From positions 351,331-415,330 of the forward strand of contig WNYE01000030.1 of NCBI GenBank assembly GCA_021396245.1: 64,000 bases of DNA. The letters run 5' to 3'. Source of the DNA: Sporothrix humicola (taxonomy: Eukaryota > Ascomycota > Sordariomycetes > Ophiostomatales > Ophiostomataceae). The notes under the pieces are model-generated. The model was not told the DNA's origin. It saw only the letters and a list, made by a program, of their open reading frames with translations, and did no database searches. Below, piece by piece: positions 1 through 10,600 of this stretch. The translations under genes were made by a program, and so were the position numbers. Positions within the stretch are counted from its first letter, which is position 1; every line of letters starts with the position of its first letter.

Positions 1-33
1 ATGAAGCTCGACTTCGGCAGTTGGGGCGGCTAA
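1..33 (+). CDS. 3' end of a gene starting outside the window (partial)
   Basis: The first ten codons read MKLDFGSWGG and end in TAA at 31-33. The other two forward frames are less convincing: one hits a stop at once and the other has no family-like features. The DNA directly after the TAA turns AT-rich, as the 3' flanks of the other genes here do. I read this as the C-terminal tail of a protein encoded to the left. The ATG at position 1 is probably an internal Met, since a ten-codon gene is unlikely. No family can be assigned from so little sequence. Confidence 0.35.
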   Translation: MKLDFGSWGG

Positions 34-2827
34 GTGTGTGTTTGTGATATAATGATACCAGTTCTACCGTCTCTGTCTATAGAAATAAAACTACGACTTG
101 AGTATGGTACTATGTGCAGCAGTGATAACTTGTCATTTACTTTTTTGTCTTTTGAAATCGTATTCGTGGTTATTGTCAACCTGAGTTCTTGTTTTGTTGG
201 TGTTTATTTACATCCCTTTCTAGCCAATTTTTTCTTGTTTATATTCGATGAGAAAAAGAAGAAAAAAAAATGGAATAAAAATAAACAAATAAAAATAAAA
301 GACTTCATTATAATAGATAAAATAAACTGAAATAAATACTAAAGAATGGATACACATGTGTTACCCACAAAGCATCATGGAAAAGAAGAAGGCTGGCACA
401 ACTGGCCTTCCCGACTATGTTTATTTCGGTTATTTTCTTTCTTCCCCACGAACTCATTTCAACCTTAACTTCTGCTAAACCAAGAAAGCAAAAAACAACG
501 GCAAATCACTCATAGGCACAAGGGGCGCTCTATTCTGGCAAAGCTCCTTCTGAGCCGTCTGTGTTTGATCGTGCGGCGGTGCATCGGGATGTTCGTGGCT
601 GGTTCCAGGCCCTGTCTCGAACTTTTCAACATTTCCACATCGATTCAACAATCCATATCTTGTGCTCACTCTGTCGGCCGTTGACTGTCCTCCTCTTTTC
701 TCGTGTGCGTCCTAACACAATGCGTCGTTGGATATGCTATATGCTGTCCAACCAGATGCACGGATCTGCTTCTGTGTGTTTCTCCGCCAGATGCAACAGT
801 CGAATCAATGACTGCAGGTATGGATTATCTGCATTCTGGCTGTCATACATCGAGGAAATCCGCCTCTTCTTTTTCTCGTACAGTTTAATGCCCTCCATTG
901 CTCATCCATGGACACCAAGAGCCTCCAGTGACTGGAAATATCCCGTTGTGTAAGACACTGGAGGTCGATATCGTGATGATCTCTGTCTTTCAATCTCCAG
1001 CTTCGTCGCGTCATGATATTGCTTTTTCCAGTCCATGCGGAGTTTGTCCAGAAAGGTCCTGAAGCCAAGGCCTGGACCAATACAGGCCCTGTCTAGCAAG
1101 ACAGTGCGAGCCCCCAACAACGCGCTAGCGACAGCCCCAATACACCCCCGATGTGCCTCTCAATACAGCGTCCGGGCGCCCTAATGCAGCTTGTGCCGAT
1201 AGCGCTATGCACGCTGCTCTACCCCGTCACAGTATCGCCTTTCGGCCAACCATCCACCAAACTTGACAAGATTGCCACACGGAGAGTATTTTTGGGCCAT
1301 CTGGATAGATTGTTACAGCTGTTGGAATAGTTGTTTCTCGCCTACTTTTCGACTTGGCGATCCTTGCATTCAACCCGCCAATTGAACCACATCTGTTACA
1401 GACACCTGCCCAGAAACTGTACACGTGTTTTGGCTGCCGCCTTCTCCGCTGCGAATGCGGAGCAGGCCGTTCGGTATTATGTAACTTACGGCTGCTTCAC
1501 GCTGACCTGTTATCTTCCTTCTCCATATGTCGCAATGTCTTCTCACAGACTTTTACTATGGGATTTGTCGTTCCTAATCTCACATCTGCCTTGTAGCCTA
1601 AAGTCGACCGTCGCTACTTCCCACAGTTGTCGCGGTGTCTTTCTTTCTTCATCGGCTGAAACCCCCACTTTTATTGTAGCGCGTTTTTCTGTTGACATGG
1701 GTTTTGGGGGAAGGAGCCATTGTTTCTTCTTTCCTGATTCGTACGAGCACTTCTTTCATCTGAATAGAGACCCACTATCTCACAGTGCCGGAAGCAAGTA
1801 CACTGTCTCCTCGCTGGCAATTTGCACCTAAAAAACCTAGAATTGGTGCCTTGGAGTCGGTTTTTTTTTATTCGAAATTTCTTTTCTCTCTTCTTCACTC
1901 CCCCATTTCCACCTGTATTACTCAGTAATTTGTCCACGCTTGCTCCCTGTCCTGCCCCATTTACAGTGCCGCACGCCACCCGTAATAGCGGCGTTGCCTA
2001 TCTTTGGGGCACTATCACTCCAAAAGAATTTTTTGTTGCTCACACTCCCTCTTGGGATTCTGGGCTGCTCCTTCACCCGTCGTTTTCACTCACTTTTCTC
2101 TCGTTCGCCATTTCCTCACTCCGTCCGTGACTTGGCTTTTGGTGCGGTTTTGAGCGCGTGCCTGCCTCGTTGTGCCTGCCCGCCCCTTCCCTGTTCCTTT
2201 GCCTGCCTGCCCTTGTCTGTTCCATTTCCCTCGTCCGTTCCTGCCCTCCCTTCCCTCACCCTTCCCTCCACTACGACTGCCCTCCCTCCTTCCTGACTTG
2301 CCATTTTTCTTCAATCCACTCCCTCCCACTTTCTCGTCATCTATCCACACGCCCGTCGCCCGTTTGGTGCAAGACGCAACAAGGGGTCCTAGGGCTCGAA
2401 CGTCGGCCGAAAAATACACACATCTGCATAGATCGAGAAACATCAAATGCGTGCTCCGCATCCAGACGCATTTTGAGCCTCGTCTCGATTCTCTATCGTC
2501 GACTGCGCGTTGACTGTCTGTTGGGGCTCGTGGCCTGACGGGAGAGTCGGATCGTCTCTGGGTGTCCATTTCCATCGCCTCATCCAGAAACTTTTTCGCT
2601 CTCCACTCTCTTTGGTCATCAACCGCGTCGTTTCGTGTCGACTTTGGCCGTTTTCTTTGTTCCGGCCATCACCGCCTTCCTCTCATCGAGCAACACGTTG
2701 CGTCGTTCTCGTAACGCACGCCCCCGTCGCATCCGGCACGACCTCGACTTGACACCCTTCCTGCAACCATCCAAGCACACCGCGCCTCTCTGTGTCGTCC
2801 CACGGCGTCGACCGCACGTCACCCATC
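34..2827. other. Intergenic region: AT-rich 3' flank, then long pyrimidine-rich leader
   Basis: No reading frame here shows a recognisable family or the third-position GC bias of the real genes. Positions 240-345 are strongly A-rich and fit a 3' UTR or terminator of the preceding gene. From about 1850 to 2350 the plus strand is almost entirely C and T, with recurring CCTGCC and CCCTTCC words. This is typical of the promoter and 5' UTR of fungal genes and fits the gene starting at 2828. Open frames of 100-166 codons occur but look like by-products of stop-poor pyrimidine sequence. Confidence 0.6.
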
Positions 2828-5221
2828 ATGTCTAACGGACTGTCGTTTGGTAACGTCGGTGGCATGCGGCGTGGGTTCCCTCAGCAGCAGAATGCCACCG
2901 CCAACAAACCCCCGACGTCTCTTTCTCACGGTGGACCGTATCAGACCTTCCACCAGCAGCAGCAGGCTTCGTCGCCGTATGCCCACCACATGTTCACCGG
3001 CTCGGCACAGCCGCCGCCATTGCCAATCGCGGGCCTTCAGAATGCTGGCCCTCGCCCGTCGCCTCCGCAGGTGGCTGCGCCGGTGCCTAGAAATCGCCAG
3101 ATGCAGCAGCCGCACCAGGTTAACTACCTCGCGCAGGCTTTGAATCAGCAGACGATGGGACACCAGGTCCAGCAGAACGACGGCTCGTTGATGGCCCAGC
3201 AGCAGCGAACGCAGCAGCAACACCCCCAACACGCGCAGCATCAGCAGATGTCGCAGCACCCGCAACATCATCAGCAACTTCAACAGCCGCAGCAGGCCCA
3301 GCATCAACAGCACACGCAACATGCGCAGCAGCACGTGCAGCACCATACCCAGCATGTTCAGCATAACCAGCACCAACAGCACCAGCAGCACGCGCAGCAT
3401 ACTCAGCACGCACAGCATCCCCAGCATACCCAGCATGTGCAGCAGCATAATCAGCGTCAACAGTATCAGCAGCACCCGCAACATACGGCACACTCTCAGC
3501 TACCTCAACATTCTCAGCCTCCATCCTCGAACTCATTAACCCCGCAAACCCTGTCTCAGTCACCAATCCCCCCTGCCCAGCATATCCAACAGGCGCAGAA
3601 GGTGCAGCATAACGTGCAGCATCAGCTTCAGCACCATACACAACAGCAGCAGCAACAACACCAGCAACACCAACAGCAACAGCAACAGCAACAACAGGCC
3701 CAGCAGCAGCAGCAACAACAACAGCAAGCAGCTGCCCAAAAAGCCCAAAAGGCTCAACAAGCACAACAGCAGGCTCAAGCGCAGGCTCAAGCCCAGGCGC
3801 AGGCTCAAGCACAGGCTCAGGCCCAGGCGCAGGCTCAAGCTCAAGCACAAGCGCAGGCTCAAGCGCAGGCACAAGCACAAGCGCAGGCTCAAAAGGCACA
3901 GCAGGCTCAACAAGCCCAACAAGCCCAGCAGCAAGCCCAGCAGGCCCAGCAGGCCCAGCAACAGGCCCAGCAAGCACAGCAGCTGCAGGTGCAAAAGACA
4001 CAGGCTCACCAAAAGGCATCACATGCTTCCCCGACGCCTCCGCCACCAAGGCCCGATACTGCTGCGGCGCCTGCACAGGAGGAGCAAAACGAAGAGGAGA
4101 TGGAAGTGGACAGTCCTTCAAATGAAGCTGGGGCGGAGGGCCAGGCCGACAAGAGCGCGGATGCCAATGTTCCGTTTGTTCCTCGGCAGCCTATGGGACC
4201 TCTTATGTCCGCTCCTCCTGAGGGTGGCAGCTTTCCTTCACTGGAGGCTGTGCATAAGTTTGTATTGGGATATTGTACTTCTGTGGGCTATGCTGTTGTG
4301 ATTGGACGGTCGAAGAAGACCGTGCCAGGTCTGAAGAAGGTGCTTTTTGTGTGTGACCGGGCTGGCAGGCCACCACGGCGTGTCAATCCCGAGCAGCGGA
4401 AGCGGAAGACATCGTCACGGAAGTGCGATTGTTTGTTTGGATTTTTTGCTATCGAGCAGCGGACGCAATGGACGGTGCGGTACCGTCCAGACAAGCAACA
4501 TCTGAGCCACAACCACGGACCCAGCGAGAGCCCAGTACTCCACCCGGCGGCCCGGAAGTTGGACAGCAACATGGTGGCGGCTGTAAAGGCCCTGAAAGAC
4601 GACGGTGCGTTACCTGCTGCGACCCCCACTACCACTACAAAGTCTAGAGCCAAGCCCAAGTCCAAAGCCACCCCATCAAAGAAGGGAGCAGCAAGTGCCG
4701 CCGTTGTAGGAGCAGGAACTGGAGCAGGGGCTGAAGGGACAGGAGAGACAGAAGGAACAAATCCAGAAAGCGCCAGTGGTTCTAATGCTTCGGTTACAGG
4801 CGTCGGTGTGACCCAGACACTTGAGATTCTGCAGACGGAAAACCCCCACGTACCGTTGCTGCCGCGAGACATTTACAATGCCCGCGCCGCAATCACACGG
4901 AACCCGACCAAGGTGGCAACGGCGATTGCCGAGAACCGACCCGCCATATACAGCAAGCCGCCGCCGACGGCTGAGGAGCGCATCCGGACCGACCTGCGCC
5001 GTGAGCTGGCCCAGGCCAAAGACGAGATCACGGAACTCAAGAAAGCCAAGGAAGACTCCCAGAAAGAGATTGATGAGCTGAAGCGGAAACTTGACGAAAA
5101 GGACCAAGTCATCCACCGGTTTGAGATGTTTATTGATATCTGCAATCAACGTGTCATTCTGCAACGTGAGCGGCTGTCCGACACGAACGATGGTGCAGGT
5201 GGCCCCAACCTTGCTGCCTAG
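2828..5221 (+). CDS. rbf1: Rbf1-like transcription factor: Q/H/A-rich with FAR1-type zinc DNA-binding domain
   Basis: A 797-residue uninterrupted frame. Residues about 100-400 are extremely rich in Gln, with a His-rich part (repeats of QH-x-QH) followed by a Gln-Ala part. Residues about 469-575 form a FAR1/WRKY-GCM1-like DNA-binding domain, starting FPSLEAVHKFV, with candidate zinc ligands C509, C533, C535, H561 and H563 (KCDC and HLSHNH motifs). Residues about 716-785 form a charged coiled coil likely to dimerise. This layout matches fungal proteins named Rbf1 after the Candida albicans RPG-box-binding factor. I infer a nuclear transcriptional regulator; target genes cannot be told from sequence. 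The ATG at 2828 is used because the frame open further upstream starts with GTG, not ATG. A pyrimidine-rich leader precedes it. The polyQ tract is probably length-variable. Confidence 0.75.
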   Translation: MSNGLSFGNVGGMRRGFPQQQNATANKPPTSLSHGGPYQTFHQQQQASSPYAHHMFTGSAQPPPLPIAGLQNAGPRPSPPQVAAPVPRNRQMQQPHQVNYLAQALNQQTMGHQVQQNDGSLMAQQQRTQQQHPQHAQHQQMSQHPQHHQQLQQPQQAQHQQHTQHAQQHVQHHTQHVQHNQHQQHQQHAQHTQHAQHPQHTQHVQQHNQRQQYQQHPQHTAHSQLPQHSQPPSSNSLTPQTLSQSPIPPAQHIQQAQKVQHNVQHQLQHHTQQQQQQHQQHQQQQQQQQQAQQQQQQQQQAAAQKAQKAQQAQQQAQAQAQAQAQAQAQAQAQAQAQAQAQAQAQAQAQAQAQAQKAQQAQQAQQAQQQAQQAQQAQQQAQQAQQLQVQKTQAHQKASHASPTPPPPRPDTAAAPAQEEQNEEEMEVDSPSNEAGAEGQADKSADANVPFVPRQPMGPLMSAPPEGGSFPSLEAVHKFVLGYCTSVGYAVVIGRSKKTVPGLKKVLFVCDRAGRPPRRVNPEQRKRKTSSRKCDCLFGFFAIEQRTQWTVRYRPDKQHLSHNHGPSESPVLHPAARKLDSNMVAAVKALKDDGALPAATPTTTTKSRAKPKSKATPSKKGAASAAVVGAGTGAGAEGTGETEGTNPESASGSNASVTGVGVTQTLEILQTENPHVPLLPRDIYNARAAITRNPTKVATAIAENRPAIYSKPPPTAEERIRTDLRRELAQAKDEITELKKAKEDSQKEIDELKRKLDEKDQVIHRFEMFIDICNQRVILQRERLSDTNDGAGGPNLAA
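3150..3990 (+). repeat. Coding CAG/CAA-rich low-complexity tract (poly-Q, QH and QA repeats)
   Basis: Within the Rbf1-like gene, the DNA is a degenerate array of CAG and CAA codons. Before about 3510 they alternate with CAC or CAT (His). From about 3770 to 3895 there is a CAGGCTCAAGC-type unit giving alternating Gln-Ala. Later units are CAGCAAGCCCAG-like. Synonymous mixing of CAG/CAA and GCT/GCC/GCA/GCG breaks up perfect repeats. The array leaves the minus strand open for more than 300 codons without this meaning a gene. Confidence 0.9.
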
Positions 5222-7690
5222 CAATGACAGAGCGGCTGATGTTCTGCCAGCCATCCTCAACACCGCACTTTCTCATCCTTGAGACTACTGTCTCTCTCTA
5301 TCTTCTTTCTTCTTTCTTCCCCTTACTCTCTCTTCATCGTCCTTCATACAAGCATACCTGGTGGAACTGCCTGGTTTCTTGGTGGGCTCTTCTTCATCTG
5401 AAGCCTTTGATATTGCACAACGGACATAGTGGATGTAACATGTTTTGGTGAAAACAGTTGTCCTTCCTTTTTGTCAAAAGAAGGCGAGACCGTGACGTGG
5501 AATTGGCGCTGCACGGGTAATTGCCAGGAGGGTATGCCTGGCCTTTTGTTGTATAGGATTGGTGTTTTTGTGTATATTTCTTCTTTCTCGTTTGCTTTCT
5601 GCCCATATTATCCTGGTGGTCGTTCCGGTTTATCTTGTTTTTTAGTGTACGTTTTGTTTGCGGTTACTTGTCTGTTTTAAAATGCTGTCGATTTGTTTCT
5701 CATTTTGTTGTTGTGCATTTAGGTATACATTAATGATCAAGTCTAAAGTTTCAATATATAAAATCAGTGAAGCCAATTGTTGTTGGATTATCGTTGCCTT
5801 TGTGGATGGCAGTATGCACATGTACGTATGAAATTGGTTGTACCTCGTGCAACGAAGTGAAATTCCAAAGAAGACAGAAACACACCATGAAGCTTACCCC
5901 TGCTGTGTTTCCCATAGATGATTGATCACATTTCTGCACAGGACTCGTTTATTGTCTGTTCTCGGACCGGGAGGAAAATACGACGTAATAAAACTCCGCC
6001 AGTATCTGGCACTAACCGTTCTGTATTCAACCTTTGACAGTGCTCGCACACATGCTTGTACCCGTTTGAAGAGAAGATTCGTATATCACCTGGTGTGTGC
6101 CGAGTATTTGAAGATGTGATGATATGGTTCTCGAAGATGTAGGCTTTTACTGTTGGCATGTTCGGCACTTAAAAGGATTCTCTTGTCGTGTGAGCCACCT
6201 GCATTTGGGACCCCCTCCATTCCAACTCAACTGCAGGAGCTGTGCTGTCTCTCCCCCCGTACAGCCTGCCGTTCCCAAACACCCGGAACATCGATTCTTG
6301 ATTTATGCGGCTTCCAAGTGCCGCTTGTTAGCCATGTGCCTGTGGCTTGCTTCCCTTGTGCCAGGGTTCTTGTCTTCCTCCCCCAAGATGTCTCTCGAGG
6401 TGCGTCTTGCACATGGGATAAAATGCACCCCTATTTCGCTGGTCTCATTCACATCAAGTAAGCAGCCTGGCAGCTTCACCGCAAGAAAACGCACTAACCG
6501 GCAGACCAGCGGGTCACGCCGTTGGGGCAGATGGGGGACGCTAAACAAAGCTGGTGCTAGCGTGTTTATTCGGCTTGGGCATAAAAGGGGGGTGGGTGCA
6601 GAAAAAGAAAACAAACGGGATGATGGGATGCTTGTATTGATATTGGCGAAGGTTTGGATAATTTTCTAGAAAAACAAAGGCCACCATTTGCAGGCAGGTG
6701 ACGTTCATGCACATTTTGGCTATGTGCAAGTATGGCGTCCCATTTGTATGGAAGCTGCGATGCTCACGTCGCATAAATGCCTGCCTGTTCTTTCCGTGTG
6801 AAGCAAGGAAGGCGCGACACCAATCACAGACGCGCGCCCCACACCTCTTTCCCTTTCACTGGCTCTCTGCAATCGACGTTGTGGGACGCCCCTCCCGTTT
6901 TGGGGGAGCACCACCCTTATTTCATTATTTTTTTTGCTGGCCCCTGACACAGACGTGGCCAGGGGAGGGGTGCCGTGGTAATTTCGAGTACCCGTTTGTG
7001 CTCTGTTTCCACTATTACGCTGCTGTTGCTGCACTGCGCGCCGAGACGCACCTGCCATTTGCTGGTGCCAGCGTCGCGTTCCTTCCGTTTGTAGGTGCGT
7101 GGCTTCCCTTGCGTGTCTCCTATTTTGGCCACAGCCAGGGGACTGGACGAAACTGGAAAATCCTCATCGCGAGATTGCGAACTGCGTTTCCCTTCTATTC
7201 TCTCCGTAACCTCATACAACTGGCAAGTCAACGGTTTTACCGCGTTGCTTGCTTCTTTCTTTTTCTTCGTTCTTTCATCCAAAGCGAGCTCGGTAGACTC
7301 GCATCACTTACCGACACCGCACACCTCATTCACGATAGATACCCGTGACCTTTAGAACGCGTTTATTTGCTTCTTTTTTCGCCTCTTTTCTTCATTCGCC
7401 CTGCATTTCGCGCCTTTCCTTCGGTTCTCGACACTTGCTTCTCGTGCCTTCTCTTCTCTTCACCCCATTTAGCTATCTACTTGTTTTAATCGAGGGCAAG
7501 CACGTTTGCTGCCCGATTCGACGCTCTTGAGATACCCACGACCTCGAACCTCATCCCCTTTTCCGAGTCACTCCAAATATGCTTATTTCGCCGATGAAGA
7601 GATAGAACGACAGCCCCGAGTTATTGAACATCGACCGAGACCGACACCTTCCTACCTCTCTCTACTTTCCTCCCCCCACAAGCCGCCACT
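5222..7690. other. Intergenic region between Rbf1-like gene and dynein
   Basis: No supported gene. The first part (5222-5790) is T-rich and fits the 3' UTR of the Rbf1-like gene. The last part (about 7230-7690) is a C/T-rich leader before the dynein ATG. Open frames at 6124-6669 and 6698-7348 lack family resemblance and codon bias. I see no tRNA or other structured RNA. Confidence 0.55.
7579..7605 (+). promoter_or_regulatory. Candidate upstream ORF in the dynein leader
   Basis: An ATG at 7579 opens an eight-codon frame (MLISPMKR) ending in TAG at 7603-7605, 85 nt before the dynein start. If the transcript begins upstream of 7579, ribosomes would meet it first and it could lower translation of the main frame. 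The transcription start is unknown, so its presence in the mRNA is an inference. Confidence 0.3.
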
Positions 7691-10600
7691 ATGGATATGG
7701 TTGTCCCAACACCGGTGGTGGCTAATGGCATCAGTTCGGCAGCTGGCGGACCGACCTCTCCGCTGACACCGGGAGGCTCGACTGTGGGTGCTGGTGTCTC
7801 ACCATCATCCTATGTTGACCCAGAACGTGTCGTCGAACACCTGACTGCCGTTCTTGAAGCTGCCCTGGGTGCTACCCGGGAGGAGCTTGAAGCCCCCGGC
7901 AGTCTCCTTTCCAAGTCCCGCTATGCCGACACCGTGCAGCGTTGTTCTCGATTTGCCCACGAACCCCAAGTTGTCTCGCTCTACATCCAGAAAGACCTAC
8001 TGCCCACATCAGCAACCCCGGCAAGGTTAGGCAGCGGAGACGAGAATGGCGATTCCCCAAAACCAAGCTCGCCGTCACATGTCTTCTCCCTGGCAGCCGA
8101 TCTGTCGGCCATTTCCACGACTGTTGCCTTCCTCGTCCTCCTCAAGCGCCCTCAACCACTCGACCCTAATGTCCCGATCACCTCCCAGGTGCAGATGCTC
8201 AACCTGCCTGGTCCGGCCTACCTGACGGCCACAGCCGGCGAGCAGGGTCTGTCGACATCGCCCTTTGAGATTCTGCAGATGTACTTGCACAACGGTCTTG
8301 CTCCTTATTTTGACGCGAGCACAAAACCGGCTGTCAACGCCGCCTCTGCTAACGGCACCGGCAGCACGAGCCGCGTGCGCGCTGATCTTGAGGCCAAGAC
8401 GGGTGTGCCGGTCACTAAGAAGCGCTGGACTGAGCTTGAGCTGAGCTTGGCTCATTTGCAGCAGAATGTCGAGATCCCAGAGGTGGTGTTGCCTTTCCCA
8501 CCCATTGTGCAGACGGCTTTGGATGAGGCCTCTGCACGGGGAGTTCGTCCGTTTTTCGACCAGCTGCCCCAGGGTGTCACACAGGATACTGCGCTTCTCA
8601 ACAGCCTGCAGGCCACAGTCAACACGTGGATCAAGTCTATCCAGGTTATCACAAAGATGACCCAGGACCCAACTACCGGCACAGCGAACCAGGAAATCAA
8701 CTACTGGCTCTCGATGGAGTCGGCCCTGGAGCGCATCGAGACACAGCTGCGTGGCGACGGTGTCTCTCTCACGCTCGACATCCTCAAGCATGCGAAGCGG
8801 TTCCAGGCCACCGTTAGTTTCGTTGCCGACACCGGCTTGAAGGAGGCCATGGAGCGTGTGCAAAAGTACAACCAGCTGATGCGCGACTTCCCCCTTGATG
8901 AGCTGCTGTCTGCCACTGCCCTGTCCAAGGTGGAGGACTCGATTGTGCAGATCTTCGGCCACCTGAACAAGAAACTGCGTATTTGCCCATACCCGATCCG
9001 CCGTGCTCTTGCCCTCGTCGAGTCGATCTCTGGTGACCTCGACGACGCCATGCACCGCCTCCTTCCCGGCACCGAGCTGGTTGACCTCGACTACAACGAA
9101 TTTAACCGCGTGATGAGCGCTACCAACGACATCTTCCGCGCTTGGGACGACAACGTCAAGGAGTTCACTAACGTGGCCCGTGAAGTCACCCGTCGCCGTA
9201 ACGACAAGTTCATCCCGATCAAGATCAACCCGCGCCACGCCCAGCTGCAGGCCCGCCTCAAGTACATCCAGAACTTCCGTGAGAACCACGAGCAGCTGCA
9301 GCGGACCATTGTCACCGTCCTTGGCACTAAGGAGTCCAACGCCGACGGTGCTGATGCTTCCGCTGTTGCGAACGGAAATGGTGCCGCGACTGCTAGCGGT
9401 TTCGGTGGCCCGTCTGGCTTCGAGGAGACGAGCGACGTTGATGCCGTGGAGGAGGTCCGCCAAGCATGGGAGGCACTTCGCAATGTTGACTTGCTGGATG
9501 TCACACCAGAGGGCACCACAAAGTGGGCACGGGCTGAGAACACATACAATGAGCGGACGGCCCGTGTTGAGAACTCCATCATTGCCCGCCTGCGCGATCG
9601 CCTGGCCACGGCCAAGAACGCCAACGAGATGTTCCGCGTCTTCTCCAAGTTCAACGCCCTGTTCGTGCGCCCCAAGATTCGGGGTGCCATTGCCGAGTAC
9701 CAGACGCAGCTTATCGACAACGTCAAACAGGCAATTGCCGCTCTGCACGAACGCTTCAAGCAGCAGTACGGCCACTCCGAGGCACACGCCATGGCCACCC
9801 TGCACGATCTGCCACCCGTGTCTGGTGCCATCATCTGGGCCCGCCAGATCGAGCGCCAGCTGGACAACTACATGAAAAAGGTCGAGGACGTCCTGGGTGC
9901 CGACTGGGCTCTGCACGCTGAGGGTCAGAAGCTGCAGAACGAGAGCATCCAGTTCCGCAAGAAACTTAAGACGGCTCCAATCTTCGAAGCCTGGGCACGT
10001 GAAACCATGCGCCGTGAAGTGTCCATTGCTGGCCGTCTGTTCACCATTAAGCGTGTTCGCTCAGCTGGCAACACCCTGGAGCTCGCAGTCAACTTTGACC
10101 GGCAGGTTATTGCCCTGTTCAAGGAGACCCGCAACCTCATCTGGCTCAACTATTCTGTGCCTCATGCCGTCAACAGCGTCGCCAAGGACGCCAAGCGTGT
10201 TTACCCTTACGCCGTCAGTCTCATGGAGAGTGTTCGCACCTTTGCGCAGACTCTGCGCACGATCAACGAGATGCCCGAGGTGTCTATGCTGCTCAACGGC
10301 CACCGCAACGATGTCTACGCCCTGATTGCCAAGGGTGTTCCCCTCCGCTGGGAGTCGTTTGTCAACAGCTACGAGGTTCACCTGCGCGGCTTACCGTCAC
10401 ACATGTCCAATGGTAGCATTAGTGGCGGCGCTGGCGGCCCCATGGATCGTCTCAAGGGTGGTGAGAGCCGTCACGTTCTGTTTGTGCGTGAGATTGCTGC
10501 GGCGGTTTCGCTGCTGCAGACCAAGACTGCTACCCTGGCCACCTACCATGCCACGATCCAGAAGTCTATGCAGGAACTGGCAACCTGCCCTTACGATGCC

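Noticed and set aside
3120..4121. Minus-strand open frame of 333 codons, and another Leu-rich one at 3560-4012
   Set aside because: These are reverse readings of the CAG/CAA-rich tract (giving Leu, Ala, Pro or Val runs). The plus strand carries the FAR1 domain in the same gene.
6698..7348. Plus-strand open frame of 216 codons upstream of dynein
   Set aside because: No codon bias, no recognisable domain, and it lies in a C/T-rich leader where stops are rare.
8075..9916. Minus-strand open frame of 613 codons inside dynein
   Set aside because: Mirror image of the strongly C-biased dynein codons. No family resemblance; the plus strand is unmistakably dynein.
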